Virus record (IMG/VR): IMGVR_UViG_3300034092_002053
Span: 1-38,153 of that record
Strand: one strand, 5' to 3'
Source: a virus
Length of the DNA: 38,153 nucleotides
Under the pieces are notes generated by a model that searched no databases, was not told where the DNA came from, and saw only the letters and a program-made list of their open reading frames with translations. Positions 6,464-13,890 of the stretch are shown here, in pieces (position 1 is the stretch's first letter; the number at the start of each line of letters is the position of its first letter). The translations under genes were made by a program, and so were the position numbers.

Positions 6464-7233
6464 TGCTGACGCTCTTCACGATCGTGCTCAACGGCGAGCC
6501 GTACATCGAGCGGCACCTGCCGATGCTGCAGCAGCTGACGATCCCGTGGCAATGGCGGATCGTCGAGGGCGTGGCGTCACCGACGCACTGCACGTCGTGG
6601 TGTCGAGAGATGCCGGGCAAGTGGCACCGCGACCATGTGAGCGTTGACGGCACGCACGAGTACCTGCGGTCGATCAACGATCCCCGCGTGTCCGTGCGAT
6701 GCCGCCACTCGCCTTGGGATGGCAAGGTCGCGATGGTCGCCAAGGCGCTCGAGGGCGTGACCGATGGCGTTGTGATGCAGATCGACTCCGACGAGATATG
6801 GCAGCCGTGGCAGTTGGCGGAGGTGCACCGGATGATGTTGCCGCAGACGCCGGGCACGGCGGCACGGTTCACCTGCCGCTACTGGGTCGGGCCGTCGAAG
6901 CTCTTGACCAGTACGACCGGCTGGGCCCGCGGCGACCTCGAATGGCTGCGGGCATGGCGGTGGGGGCCGGGTGTGCGGTTCGAGCGGCACGAGCCGCCGA
7001 TCGTCGCCGGGTTTGACCGATGCGTAAGCATCGAGAGCACCGAGGCGGCGGGGCTGGTGTTCGACCACTACGCATACACGACGCAGCAGCAGATCGAGAT
7101 GAAGCAGGACTACTACGGGTACACGGGGCTCGTCGATGCGTGGCATCGGCTCCAGGCGACGAGCGGGCCGGTGAACCTGCAGGAGTATTTTCCGTGGGCG
7201 ATCGGTGCTACGGCGGATGATGCGGGGATATGA
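6463..7233 (+). CDS. Glycosyltransferase-like protein
   Basis: This 256-residue protein begins LTLFTIVLNGEPYIERHLPM, the usual first strand and helix of a GT2-like fold ('vlNGexyI'). The acidic motif VVMQIDSDEIW (Asp108, Asp110, Glu111) is the probable metal/donor site. The later VFDHYAYTTQQQIEMKQDYY is typical of phage GTs of this type. The ATG at 6463 overlaps the previous TGA, and a GTG one codon upstream is possible. Donor and acceptor cannot be told from sequence. Confidence 0.7.
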   Translation: MLTLFTIVLNGEPYIERHLPMLQQLTIPWQWRIVEGVASPTHCTSWCREMPGKWHRDHVSVDGTHEYLRSINDPRVSVRCRHSPWDGKVAMVAKALEGVTDGVVMQIDSDEIWQPWQLAEVHRMMLPQTPGTAARFTCRYWVGPSKLLTSTTGWARGDLEWLRAWRWGPGVRFERHEPPIVAGFDRCVSIESTEAAGLVFDHYAYTTQQQIEMKQDYYGYTGLVDAWHRLQATSGPVNLQEYFPWAIGATADDAGI

Positions 7234-7236
7234 AAC

Positions 7237-7503
7237 ATGGTTGCCATCGGCATCGACACTCGACGACATGCTGCGGAAGTCTACGGCTCGTCGGACGGGC
7301 GACAGTGGGTGCTACGCGAGGACTACGAAGCGTTGATGCGGAAAGCGACGCTTACGCCAATGGAGGTGACTTCGGCGTACTACCTTGCCGCAATCGCTCA
7401 ACAACTCCTAGACGGTCCGCATTTGCTCAACGACGAAGAAAGCGCGAGGGCCACTGCATACCTTGCGGCGTTTCGCGAGTTCATTTCGAGGCTCGTTGAA
7501 TGA
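7237..7503 (+). CDS. Hypothetical protein in the glycosyltransferase cassette
   Basis: This 88-residue protein begins MVAIGIDTRRHAAEVYGSS and ends AYLAAFREFISRLVE. The second half is helical and no family is recognised. It starts 3 bp after the upstream gene and its stop overlaps the next ATG, so it belongs to the same operon. Codon use looks slightly less GC-rich than its neighbours. Confidence 0.5.
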   Translation: MVAIGIDTRRHAAEVYGSSDGRQWVLREDYEALMRKATLTPMEVTSAYYLAAIAQQLLDGPHLLNDEESARATAYLAAFREFISRLVE

Positions 7504-8381
7504 CTCGCATCGCCCTCTCCGACATCGCCGCGCATGACCCCGACGTGCTGCTCCCGCCGGACGAAGAGTTCGCCGAGCAGTACGCTCACGCCGTGCGTGT
7601 CGGTCGCGAGCTCGCCGCCGAGCGGTCGGTTGCGTTTGTTGCGATATGCCGCAACGCGATGCCCTGGCTCTCGCGGACGCTCGCGCTCGTTGAGGAGACG
7701 GGCAAGATGTTCGCGGACTGGAAGTGCCACATCGTCGAGAACGACTCGACCGACGGCACGAAGCAGGCCCTGCTGACAAACGGCATGCCTCGCATCTCGT
7801 TCGAGATGAGCGACAACGGTCGCCCGCACCTATCGCACACTATCTCGCAGGAGCGGACGATCGCGCTCGCGGAGTACCGCACGCGGTGCCAGGAGTGGGT
7901 GCGAAACAGCGAGCCGGTGGGCTACGTGGTGGTGTTCGACACCGATGCGTGGGGAGGCTGGAGCGTCGACGGTGTGGCGACGAGCATCTACCACATGGAG
8001 ACCGACGAGTCGTGGTACGGGCTCGCGAGCTACTCGTGGTGCGAGATGGACATGGGCGGCGGCCGTCGGTTCGCCGGCCAGTATGACGCCTTCGCTTTGC
8101 GTCTCAACCACTGGCGGCGACGTGACCAGCAGTGGATACACCACTGGAATCCGCCGGCCGGATCGTTCCCGGTCGAGCTCAATTCGGCATTCGGTCAGCT
8201 AGCGGTCTACGGCTACGACCAGTACGTGAGGGGCACCTACAGCGGCGAGGACTGCGAACACGTGATGTTTCATCGCAGCATCGCCGACGCTTTTCCGCAC
8301 CATCGCTTCGGGCTGAACCCGTCGAGTCGCTGCGTGTCCTTCTGGGTGCCGACCGATGCCGGGCAACACATCGACCATTGA
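7500..8381 (+). CDS. Glycosyltransferase-like protein (CAP59/GT69-like motifs)
   Basis: This 293-residue protein has VAFVAICRNAMPWLSRTL and CHIVENDSTDGTKQAL, the first strand and the 'ENDSxDGT' nucleotide-sugar loop. The DxD follows in YVVVFDTDAWGGW (Asp147, Asp149). The ENDSxDGT form recalls GT69/CAP59-like mannosyltransferases, but the assignment to that family is tentative. The C-terminal part contains Trp/His-rich segments (LNHWRRRDQQWIHHW) and GEDCEHVMFHRSI. It overlaps its neighbour upstream (ATGA) and closes the cassette. The acceptor is unknown. Confidence 0.7.
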   Translation: MTRIALSDIAAHDPDVLLPPDEEFAEQYAHAVRVGRELAAERSVAFVAICRNAMPWLSRTLALVEETGKMFADWKCHIVENDSTDGTKQALLTNGMPRISFEMSDNGRPHLSHTISQERTIALAEYRTRCQEWVRNSEPVGYVVVFDTDAWGGWSVDGVATSIYHMETDESWYGLASYSWCEMDMGGGRRFAGQYDAFALRLNHWRRRDQQWIHHWNPPAGSFPVELNSAFGQLAVYGYDQYVRGTYSGEDCEHVMFHRSIADAFPHHRFGLNPSSRCVSFWVPTDAGQHIDH

Positions 8382-8739
8382 CGTTGCGGTCCTGCGCGAG
8401 CAGTGGTCATCGCAGATGCCGATGGTGGCGATCTGCACTCACTGGACCGTCAGCAAGGATCAGCTCATACGCCTGCGCGATGTGTACTCGCTGCCGAAGC
8501 GAATGGACCGCCGGTTGCGTCACAAGCCGCCGCGAGCCCCGCGGCCCGACGCTGCGGAGATCGCCGCGAGCGAATCCTCGCTCGACCTCGCGCCGCAGAT
8601 CGCCGAGCGTGTGACGACCACTCAGGCGGCGTGGACGTTCGAGGTGCGGATGGCCCGCCGCATGGCGGAATCGTCGCCATTCATGTTGCGGTGGATCGAG
8701 GCTGACGGCGTGATCCGACGGTTCCTCGACGACGGCTGA
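8356..8739 (+). CDS. HTH-like protein
   Basis: This is a 127-residue protein. Residues about 12-45 (VLREQWSSQMPMVAI, then WTVSKDQLIRLRDVYSLPKR) look like the winged or simple HTH of small phage and GcrA-like regulators. The rest is basic and helical (RRLRHKPPRAPRP). The start overlaps the glycosyltransferase gene by 26 bp. It is followed directly by a promoter-like element at 8740. A regulatory role is inferred from fold and place only. Confidence 0.5.
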   Translation: MPGNTSTIDVAVLREQWSSQMPMVAICTHWTVSKDQLIRLRDVYSLPKRMDRRLRHKPPRAPRPDAAEIAASESSLDLAPQIAERVTTTQAAWTFEVRMARRMAESSPFMLRWIEADGVIRRFLDDG

Positions 8740-8772
8740 AACTGCAAGGGGCCGGGGCGGAACTGCCAGACT
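8740..8772 (+). promoter_or_regulatory. Promoter-like element AACTGCAAG-N18-CAGACT
   Basis: AACTGCAAG at 8740-8748 is separated by exactly 18 bp from CAGACT (8767-8772), which is followed by CGGGG. The arrangement is the same as at 2910, 15539 and 22773. It lies in a 59-bp gap before the lysis-region genes. Confidence 0.5.
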
Positions 8773-8798
8773 CGGGGAACCCCCCGGAGACGGCAGAC

Positions 8799-9104
8799 AT
8801 GGACGCCCGCGAGCTCGGTGCGACGCCCGACGAGATCACGCAGTACGGCAACGCGCTCAACATCTGGGATGCGCTGCGGCTGCTCCAGCGATGGTCGCCG
8901 CTGGTGAACTACGCTCGAGCGTTCGTCGCCGAGGTGGATCCGCACAGGAAGAGCCTCATCGTCGTCGATGCGTGCGAGTGGCTGGCCCAGCACACCGACG
9001 CGACGCTCGACAACGAGCTCGTGCGGCACGTGTCCGCCGTGGCCCGCACGAGGGAAGGCGAGGCGCTGATCCGGTTCTGCCTCTATCAGGTCGGAGTCCG
9101 CTGA
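8799..9104 (+). CDS. Conserved hypothetical protein
   Basis: This 101-residue protein is probably all-helical. It contains EITQYGNALNIWDALRLL and QRWSPLVNYARAFV, then SLIVVDACEWLAQHTD and a C-terminal VRHVSAVARTREGEALIRFC. No signal peptide or catalytic motif is visible. It is the first gene behind the promoter-like element at 8740 and sits just upstream of membrane and lysis-type genes. Function is unknown. Confidence 0.55.
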   Translation: MDARELGATPDEITQYGNALNIWDALRLLQRWSPLVNYARAFVAEVDPHRKSLIVVDACEWLAQHTDATLDNELVRHVSAVARTREGEALIRFCLYQVGVR

Positions 9105-9105
9105 G

Positions 9106-9708
9106 ATGAGCACCGATGCCATCGTACGCACCCTCGCCGTCATCGGTGCTGCTGCTCTCCTGGCTGCGCCGTACGCGGGGCAAATCCGAGATACGGCCGC
9201 CCTCGCCGCCGAAGCCATCCGAAAGCACGGCGGCATCCTGAGCCGCATTGCCGCGGCGGGGCTCATTCTCGCCGCGGCGTGGGGCGTGGTGCCGCTGCCG
9301 ACGCTGCCGCAGTCTCCCGGCGTGGTGCTGCCCGAGGTGCCTGAGCCGTCGCCCGAGATGCGGGCTCTCGTCGAGCCCGTGCGTGCCGCGCTCACGTCCG
9401 CTCCGGCGGGCGATCGTGCGGTGTGGATCGAGACGTGGGGAAAGCTCGCGGTCGTGGCTGCGGCAGACGCGACACTCACGCCATCGGTCTACGCCGACGT
9501 TCGCTCGCTGCGGGCTGGGCAAGTGGTGGCCCTCGACGTCGCGTGGCGTCGCATTGCCGGCGTCCAGCCTGGAAGGTATCCGGGGCTGCGGGATGCGGTC
9601 GAGGCGGCGTTTGCGAGCGTGCTGGGCCTCGACGACGTGACGGTCAATGCTGCGGTCCGCGAGCGGTATGTGTCGCTGGCCCGTGCTCTGGCGTGGGCCG
9701 GGAGGTGA
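9106..9708 (+). CDS. Membrane protein with soluble C-terminal domain
   Basis: This 200-residue protein has two hydrophobic segments, about residues 8-22 (RTLAVIGAAALLAAP) and 46-62 (SRIAAAGLILAAAWGVV). These are followed by a Pro-rich linker (LPTLPQSPGVVLPEVPEPSP) and a helical domain of about 110 residues. The topology suggests a cytoplasmic membrane protein with its C-terminal domain on one side. It lies directly before the papain-like peptidase, which makes a lysis-associated role possible but not proven. Confidence 0.55.
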   Translation: MSTDAIVRTLAVIGAAALLAAPYAGQIRDTAALAAEAIRKHGGILSRIAAAGLILAAAWGVVPLPTLPQSPGVVLPEVPEPSPEMRALVEPVRAALTSAPAGDRAVWIETWGKLAVVAAADATLTPSVYADVRSLRAGQVVALDVAWRRIAGVQPGRYPGLRDAVEAAFASVLGLDDVTVNAAVRERYVSLARALAWAGR

Positions 9709-9710
9709 CG

Positions 9711-10637
9711 ATGGAGCCGCACGGATTCGGCTACCTGCCAGACCCGGCCGGTGCGGAGGCGTTCGCCGCGACGCTGCCGCATCCGACGCTCGCGCAGGCC
9801 GGGCCCGACCTCGTCGCTGACGGCAAGACCGAAGTGCATCTGTGGCCGGCGCTCTTGCAGTGCTCGCCGCAGTGGAGGCGCGGGAGCCAAGGCAACGTCG
9901 GCTCGTGCGTCGGCTGGGGCGCGAGCCTCGCGGTCGATTTCGTCGCCGCATGCGACGTGGTCTACCGCAAAGAGCCCGAGGTATGGCGTGGTCGCACGAT
10001 CGAAGCTTCGCTCTATGGGTTCAGCCGCGTCGAGGCCCGCGGGCTGAAGGTCAACGGCGGCGGCGATGGATCGACCGGGTTCCATGCGGCGAAGGCAATC
10101 CGCGAGTTCGGCTCGCTCCACTACGGCGTGGACTACGGCGGGACCGTGATTCCCGAGAGCGGCAAGGCGGCCCGCGATCGCGAGTGGGGACGCAACGGCG
10201 TACCCAACGTGCTCGAGCCGTTCGCCCGCGAGCGGCGGTGCTCGGAGGTGACGCTCGCCGCGTCGTTCGAGATGGCCGCCGCGGCGATCCAGAACGGCTA
10301 CCCGGTCGTCGTCTGCTCGATGCAAGGCTTCTCGATGAGCCGCGATGCCGACGGCTTCTGCGCCCCCGGCGGGACGTGGCCGCATTGCATGGTTCTGGCC
10401 GCGGTGCGGTGGGGCCGGCGACCGGGATTGCTGTGTGTCAACTCGTGGGGCGACAGCAACACCACCGGCAAGCACTACCCGGAGACGATGCCGCAGGCGG
10501 TGCGGAACTGCTCTTTCTGGATCGACGCCCCGGTCTGCACGCGGATGCTCTCGGGCCGTGACTCCTATGTCTACGCGGGCTACAGCGGGTTTCGACGCAC
10601 GCAGATCCCCGACTGGACTGGAGGCATCCTCGCATGA
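9711..10637 (+). CDS. Papain-like (C1) cysteine peptidase, candidate endolysin
   Basis: This 308-residue protein shows the papain catalytic set. Gln60 and Cys66 lie in SQGNVGSCVGWGAS (oxyanion Gln and nucleophile), His225 in WPHCMVLAAVRW, and Asn244 in LLCVNSWGDSN. No signal peptide is visible. It starts after a strong GGGAGGTGA ribosome site, between a two-helix membrane protein and a lipoprotein/holin-like group. That setting makes a cell-wall peptide hydrolase (endolysin) the most reasonable role. A structural or host-directed protease is an alternative. C1-fold enzymes are uncommon as endolysins, and no lysozyme, amidase or CHAP gene is seen elsewhere in the window. Confidence 0.75.
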   Translation: MEPHGFGYLPDPAGAEAFAATLPHPTLAQAGPDLVADGKTEVHLWPALLQCSPQWRRGSQGNVGSCVGWGASLAVDFVAACDVVYRKEPEVWRGRTIEASLYGFSRVEARGLKVNGGGDGSTGFHAAKAIREFGSLHYGVDYGGTVIPESGKAARDREWGRNGVPNVLEPFARERRCSEVTLAASFEMAAAAIQNGYPVVVCSMQGFSMSRDADGFCAPGGTWPHCMVLAAVRWGRRPGLLCVNSWGDSNTTGKHYPETMPQAVRNCSFWIDAPVCTRMLSGRDSYVYAGYSGFRRTQIPDWTGGILA

Positions 10638-10882
10638 GATGGCTCGTCGTCTTCGCTGTCGTCGCTGCTGGATGCGTGAGCTCGCTGCCCAGCGACAACG
10701 CGAGCATCACCGCCGACCTCGCTGCGGAGACTGCCCGCGAGATGGTGCGTTTGCGGTCCGAGGTTGCGCCGACGCCGGTGCCGCCGTCTGGCACGTGCGA
10801 CAACTGCGACGGGCGAGGATACGTAGGAGACGGGACGGTCCGCGTGAAGTGCCAGCCGTGCAACGGGACGGGCAAGCGATGA
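10634..10882 (+). CDS. Lipoprotein with DnaJ-like CxxCxGxG motifs
   Basis: This 82-residue protein has a signal peptide and lipobox (VFAVVAAGC, lipidated Cys14). The C-terminus carries CDNCDGRGYVGDG and CQPCNGTGKR, two CxxCxGxG motifs like half of a DnaJ zinc domain. It could bind one zinc ion. It overlaps the peptidase (ATGA) and the next gene (ATGA). A small lipoprotein next to a single-pass membrane protein in a lysis region recalls o-spanin/i-spanin pairs, but the Cys motifs are not part of known spanins. Confidence 0.7.
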   Translation: MRWLVVFAVVAAGCVSSLPSDNASITADLAAETAREMVRLRSEVAPTPVPPSGTCDNCDGRGYVGDGTVRVKCQPCNGTGKR

Positions 10883-11238
10883 TCCTCGACGATCTGCAAG
10901 AGCATGTGTGGCAGCGGTTGCCCATGCGCAAATACATGGTCGGCAGGAAGATCGTCAACGAGCTCACGCTCCTGGCGATCGAGAACTGGGAGGCCGAGTA
11001 CCTCGGGCACGCGGCGAGCGAAGAGGGTCGTGACATTGTGGCGATGAGCATCGCGGGCCGCGTGAAGCGCGCCCACCAGTGGCAGAGCGGCAAGGAGCCG
11101 CAGGAGTACGGGATGCTTTGGACGCTCGTACTCGGTGCCGTCGTCAGTGCGGTCGTGCAGATCCTCGTGCGGTGGTGGATGGAGCGACAGGTCCACCGCG
11201 TGCTCATGGCAGGCTGGCAGCAGGAGATGACGCGATGA
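10879..11238 (+). CDS. Single-pass membrane protein of the lysis region
   Basis: This 119-residue protein has a charged N-terminal 75 residues and one hydrophobic helix at about 79-98 (MLWTLVLGAVVSAVVQILV), followed by a basic end. It is coupled to the lipoprotein upstream and to the holin-like gene downstream. Holin, antiholin or inner-membrane spanin are all possible, and sequence alone does not decide. Confidence 0.5.
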   Translation: MILDDLQEHVWQRLPMRKYMVGRKIVNELTLLAIENWEAEYLGHAASEEGRDIVAMSIAGRVKRAHQWQSGKEPQEYGMLWTLVLGAVVSAVVQILVRWWMERQVHRVLMAGWQQEMTR

Positions 11239-11489
11239 CGCGAGAGGAAGCCGCTGCAGGACTGCACTCAATCATGGAGCGATGGGGCTTTCCCGTGCTC
11301 GTGGCCGTGGCCATCGGCTACGTGATGCGGCAGGACGTGCTGCTGCCACTCGTGGAGGCTCACCGGCAATTCCTGACGCAACTCGGCGAGACGCAGCGTG
11401 ACATCGCGACCGCAGTGCAGGAGCAGACCCGTCTGCTCTATGCGCTCCAGCCGCGAGTGGGCCAGCCCGCGAAGAGCGAGGGCGAATGA
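11235..11489 (+). CDS. Holin-like small membrane protein (BhlA/UviB-like layout)
   Basis: This is an 84-residue protein. A hydrophobic helix at about 18-31 (GFPVLVAVAIGYVM) is followed by a long amphipathic helix (LLPLVEAHRQFLTQLGETQ...). This layout and length resemble BhlA/UviB-type holin-like proteins. The ATG at 11235 overlaps the previous stop. A lysis role fits the neighbours but is inferred. Confidence 0.5.
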   Translation: MTREEAAAGLHSIMERWGFPVLVAVAIGYVMRQDVLLPLVEAHRQFLTQLGETQRDIATAVQEQTRLLYALQPRVGQPAKSEGE

Positions 11490-11809
11490 TGACGACGTTC
11501 GAACAACTGCCCGGCGAGCTCAATCTCGCGATCAAGCGATCCGATGAAGTCGGCGTCGCGATCGACTTCTCGATCCCGCTCACCGACTACACAGTCACTT
11601 CGCAGATTGTGTCGCTTGTCACGGGCGGGCTGGTCGCTACGCCGACGGTGACGGTGAGCAACGCGGCGGATGGGATCGTCAATATCGCCCTGACTGAGAC
11701 GCAGACTGCCGCGCTGCCGCTGGGCACCTACCGCTGGCGTGTGGACTGGATTTCGCCGGGCGACGTGGCACGGCAAACTCTGGCGGGATTCGTCGAGGTG
11801 ACGCGATGA
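11486..11809 (+). CDS. Phage structural protein with Ig-like beta domain
   Basis: This 107-residue beta-rich protein contains LNLAIKRSDEVGVAIDFSIP and TSQIVSLVTGG, then VNIALTETQTAALPLGTYRW. The 'LTxxQTxxLPxGxYrW' ending is typical of N-terminal domains of phage baseplate or fibre-associated proteins that resemble BppU. It is coupled to the fibre gene downstream by ATGA, so it may attach or fold the fibre. Confidence 0.6.
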   Translation: MMTTFEQLPGELNLAIKRSDEVGVAIDFSIPLTDYTVTSQIVSLVTGGLVATPTVTVSNAADGIVNIALTETQTAALPLGTYRWRVDWISPGDVARQTLAGFVEVTR

Positions 11810-13512
11810 GCATCAACGTCAGCGTCGCAGGCAATACGGTCCGGGCGACCGTGACCACCGGCATCGGTCCGCAGGGGCCGCCTGGCCCGGTCGGTCCGCA
11901 GGGGCCGGTGCTGGTCGCCAGCGTCAACGAGCAGACCGGCACGATCGTGCTCACGAGCGTCAGTGTCTCGGCAGCATCTGCCGTCCACGGGCACGTGATC
12001 TCAGACGTGACTGGGCTCCAGGCGTCGCTCGACAGCAAGGCGAGCGCGGCATCGACGAACCTCACGCGGGTCACGACGCTCAACGGGCTCAACGGTGCGA
12101 TCACGATCGCGGCCGGCTCGAACGTCACGGTGGCGACCCAGGGGGCGACGATCACGATCGACGCCGCGGCGGATGCCGTGTCCAGCGTCAACGGGTCGAA
12201 GGGCGCGGTCGTACTGACCAGCCAGAGCGTGTCTGCCGCAAGTGCGGTGCATACGCATGTCTCATCGAGCATCACGGACTTTGCCGCTGCGGTCACGACC
12301 GCGAACATCGTGCGATCGCTCAACGGCATCACGGGTGCCGTGGCAATCTCCCACACCAGCGTGAGTGCCGCCGCAGCGAGCCATACGCACACCATCGCCC
12401 AGGTCGATGGGCTGCAGTCCGCCCTCGATGGCAAAGCATCGGCCGCAGCGACGAACGTCACCCGCGTCGTGTCGCTTGGTGGCGTGACCGGCGAGATCAC
12501 GCTTACGGGCGTGAATCTCACGGTCGCGACCGCGGCTGGCTCGATCACGCTCACCGCTCCGGTCGGCGGCGGTGGAGGAGGCGGCGGCGGAGACGTGTCC
12601 AGTGTCAACGGGCTCACCGGCGCTGTTGTGTTGAACAGCACGAGCGTGTCTGCCGCCTCTGCTGTTCACTTGCACGTCGTCGCCGATGTGACTGACTTCA
12701 CCGCGAAGGCGAACGTCGTCAGCGTCAACGGCATCACGGGATCAGTGCTGCTGACGAACGCGAGCGTATCGGCGGCGAGCGCAACCCACACGCACGCAGT
12801 CTCCGACATCACTGGCTTTGCAACCGAGGCTGCGAAGCACGGGCCCGTATCGAGCGTCAACTCGCTCACGGGCACGGTGACGCTGACCTCGCTGAGCGTG
12901 TCAGCGGCATCAGCCGTGCATACGCACACGACGACCGACATCACCGGTTTCACTGCCGCTGCCGCGTCAGCCGCCCCGGTGGCCAGCGTCAATGGCGTCA
13001 CTGGCACGGTCGTGCTCACGAGCGTGTCGGTGTCAGCGGCGTCTTCCGTCCATACGCACGTGCCTGCGGATATCACTGGGTTCAGTAGCGCCGTTACCAA
13101 CGCGAATATCGTCCGGTCGCTCAATGGAATCACGGGCGCTGTCGTCCTCACGCACACGAGCGTGAGCGCGGCGGCTGCGAGTCATTCGCACGCGGCCAGC
13201 GATGTGACCTCGGGCACGTTCGACATCGCGCGAATCCCGACCATCGGCTACACGGCTCTTTCGGGCGTGCCGACGACGTTCACGCCAGCGAGCCACACGC
13301 ACGACGCATCGGCGATCGCGGCCGGCACGGTGGACGCCGCGAGGCTCCCGGCCAACGTGGCAAGCCTCAACGGGCTCACCGGCACGCTGACGATTGCAGC
13401 GGGCAGTAACGTGACGGTATCGACGGCTGGGAGCGCGATCACGATTACTGCGGCGTCTGGCGGTGGCGGGAGTCCCGCGGGTTCGCGTTCGATCGTCTGG
13501 TTACTGAGGTGA
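11806..13512 (+). CDS. Tail fibre with collagen-like start and 44-residue HxH repeats
   Basis: This is a 568-residue fibre. Residues about 21-35 are a short collagen-like run (GPQGPPGPVGPQGPV). The rest is a repeat of about 44 residues: SVNGLTGAVVLTS, then SVSAASAVHTH, then DITGF. HxH pairs fall at residues 61, 149, 193, 288, 328, 372, 416, 460 and 497. Gaps of 40-44 predominate, with two longer ones of about twice that. A Gly10-rich linker lies at about 254-262 and another near the end. In trimeric phage fibres (T4 gp37 tip) HxH motifs from three chains bind iron, so the same may hold here. No receptor-binding head domain is visible; the C-terminus is short (SIVWLLR). Confidence 0.8.
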   Translation: MSINVSVAGNTVRATVTTGIGPQGPPGPVGPQGPVLVASVNEQTGTIVLTSVSVSAASAVHGHVISDVTGLQASLDSKASAASTNLTRVTTLNGLNGAITIAAGSNVTVATQGATITIDAAADAVSSVNGSKGAVVLTSQSVSAASAVHTHVSSSITDFAAAVTTANIVRSLNGITGAVAISHTSVSAAAASHTHTIAQVDGLQSALDGKASAAATNVTRVVSLGGVTGEITLTGVNLTVATAAGSITLTAPVGGGGGGGGGDVSSVNGLTGAVVLNSTSVSAASAVHLHVVADVTDFTAKANVVSVNGITGSVLLTNASVSAASATHTHAVSDITGFATEAAKHGPVSSVNSLTGTVTLTSLSVSAASAVHTHTTTDITGFTAAAASAAPVASVNGVTGTVVLTSVSVSAASSVHTHVPADITGFSSAVTNANIVRSLNGITGAVVLTHTSVSAAAASHSHAASDVTSGTFDIARIPTIGYTALSGVPTTFTPASHTHDASAIAAGTVDAARLPANVASLNGLTGTLTIAAGSNVTVSTAGSAITITAASGGGGSPAGSRSIVWLLR

Positions 13513-13515
13513 CTG

Positions 13516-13890
13516 ATGGCAGCCCCGAACATTGGATCAACGGCGTCGGCGGTGTATCTGCGGATGGCAGCCGGGCCGGTGGCGACGACCACCGGCACGA
13601 ACGCCACGCTCATCGTGTCGTGCGGCTCGACTTCGAGCACGGTGCTCCGCGTCACGCGGCTCGACATCGCCAACATCGACGCCACGAATGCCGCCGACAT
13701 TTCGATCTTGCGGTTCAGCGGCACCAACTCGACGACCATCGTGAGCACCGTCAGCGTTCCCGCCGATGCCGTGCTGCGCGTCTATGACGACTACGGGTCG
13801 CTGTCTGTCGTCGAGGGACAGGACATCCGGGCAATCGCCAGCGCCGCGAATGACCTGACATTCGACGCCGAATACCAGGAGTTCACGTGA
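13516..13890 (+). CDS. Probable structural protein
   Basis: This 124-residue protein is rich in Ser, Thr and Ala and mainly beta (TLIVSCGSTSSTVLRVTRLD, TTIVSTVSVPADAVLRVYDD). It has no signal peptide or motif. Its place between the fibre and a fibronectin-like protein suggests a virion or fibre-associated part. It overlaps the next GTG start. Confidence 0.5.
   Translation: MAAPNIGSTASAVYLRMAAGPVATTTGTNATLIVSCGSTSSTVLRVTRLDIANIDATNAADISILRFSGTNSTTIVSTVSVPADAVLRVYDDYGSLSVVEGQDIRAIASAANDLTFDAEYQEFT

Noticed and set aside
11806-13512. Regular DNA repeats in the fibre gene as a possible CRISPR array.
   Set aside because: The repeats are in frame, diverged, about 132 bp apart and encode the HxH shaft. 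There are no short identical repeats with unique spacers.
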